DNA of 5,041 bases, taken from NCBI GenBank assembly GCA_903929895.1, contig CAIYWM010000753.1:1-5041 (forward strand), read 5' to 3'. Within the stretch, counting starts at the first letter, position 1. Each line of letters starts with the position of its first letter. Positions 4,986 to 5,041 of the stretch are shown here, piece by piece. The translations under genes were made by a program, and so were the position numbers. Origin of the DNA: an uncultured Alphaproteobacteria bacterium (GTDB taxonomy: Bacteria; Pseudomonadota; Alphaproteobacteria; Reyranellales; Reyranellaceae). Below the pieces are notes generated by a model. The model ran no database searches, was not told the origin of the DNA, and saw only the letters and a program-made list of their open reading frames with translations.

Positions 4986-5041
4986 ACTCTGCGGCGAAGC
5001 GTGTGCTCGTTCCGCCCCGGCGACGTCGCCAAGGCTTGCAA

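Noticed and set aside
5019..5030. Perfect 12-base palindrome GGCGACGTCGCC
   Set aside because: GC-only palindromes of this length are common by chance in such DNA, and there is no gene start next to it.
4781..5041. Minus-strand open frame across the 3' repeat, containing IPSVARDL
   Set aside because: That peptide is the usual spurious translation of this class of palindromic repeat, and the frame also overlaps the end of a real gene.
4984..5041. Possible C-terminus of a convergent minus-strand gene ending ...RFAAE with TAA at 4986-4984
   Set aside because: Only 18 codons are visible and a second minus frame is equally plausible (ending TAG inside the repeat). There is not enough to call a gene.

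Overview
The window reads as a high-GC chromosome segment from an alphaproteobacterium. The evidence is GC-rich third codon positions, long antisense shadow frames, TTG starts, and two kinds of long palindromic intergenic repeat of a style common in that class. A Bradyrhizobium- or Reyranella-like host would fit, but no gene here fixes the genus.

Layout. Bases 1-113 look like the end of an insertion element running leftwards out of the window: 14 codons of a minus-strand gene with a good ribosome binding site are visible, and the first bases read like an IS5-type terminus (tentative). Bases 114-230 are a clover-like palindromic repeat whose left arm seems cut exactly where the insertion-like sequence ends. 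Bases 231-281 are the control region of the operon, with a perfect inverted repeat (243-256) of the kind bound by FadR/VanR-type GntR regulators. Bases 282-4887 are one tightly packed plus-strand operon: a GntR/FCD regulator, a periplasmic family 3 solute-binding protein, two HisM-type permeases, an ATPase, and a class IV (branched-chain/D-amino-acid type) aminotransferase-like protein. Most junctions overlap by 1-4 bases or lie within 12 bases. Bases 4891-4985 are a second palindromic repeat with 29-base arms, directly after the last stop codon. The final 56 bases hold nothing that can be assigned.

How the genes work together. The regulator probably represses its own operon and is relieved by a small ligand. 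The binding protein captures a solute in the periplasm, the two permeases form the membrane channel and the ATPase powers import. The last gene would be expected to process the imported compound by transamination.

The most interesting point is that both ligand-handling proteins depart from the amino-acid rule book. The aminotransferase-like protein has Asn170 where the PLP-bound lysine should be, has no lysine at all between residues 149 and 185, and has Ser203 where the glutamate facing the pyridine nitrogen should be, yet the gene is intact. The binding protein keeps the carboxylate-binding arginine (Arg111) but has Phe195 where the aspartate that holds the alpha-amino group should be. Together these suggest an uptake system for something other than an ordinary alpha-amino acid, coupled to a non-canonical member of the PLP fold-type IV family. 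This is inference from alignments made by eye.
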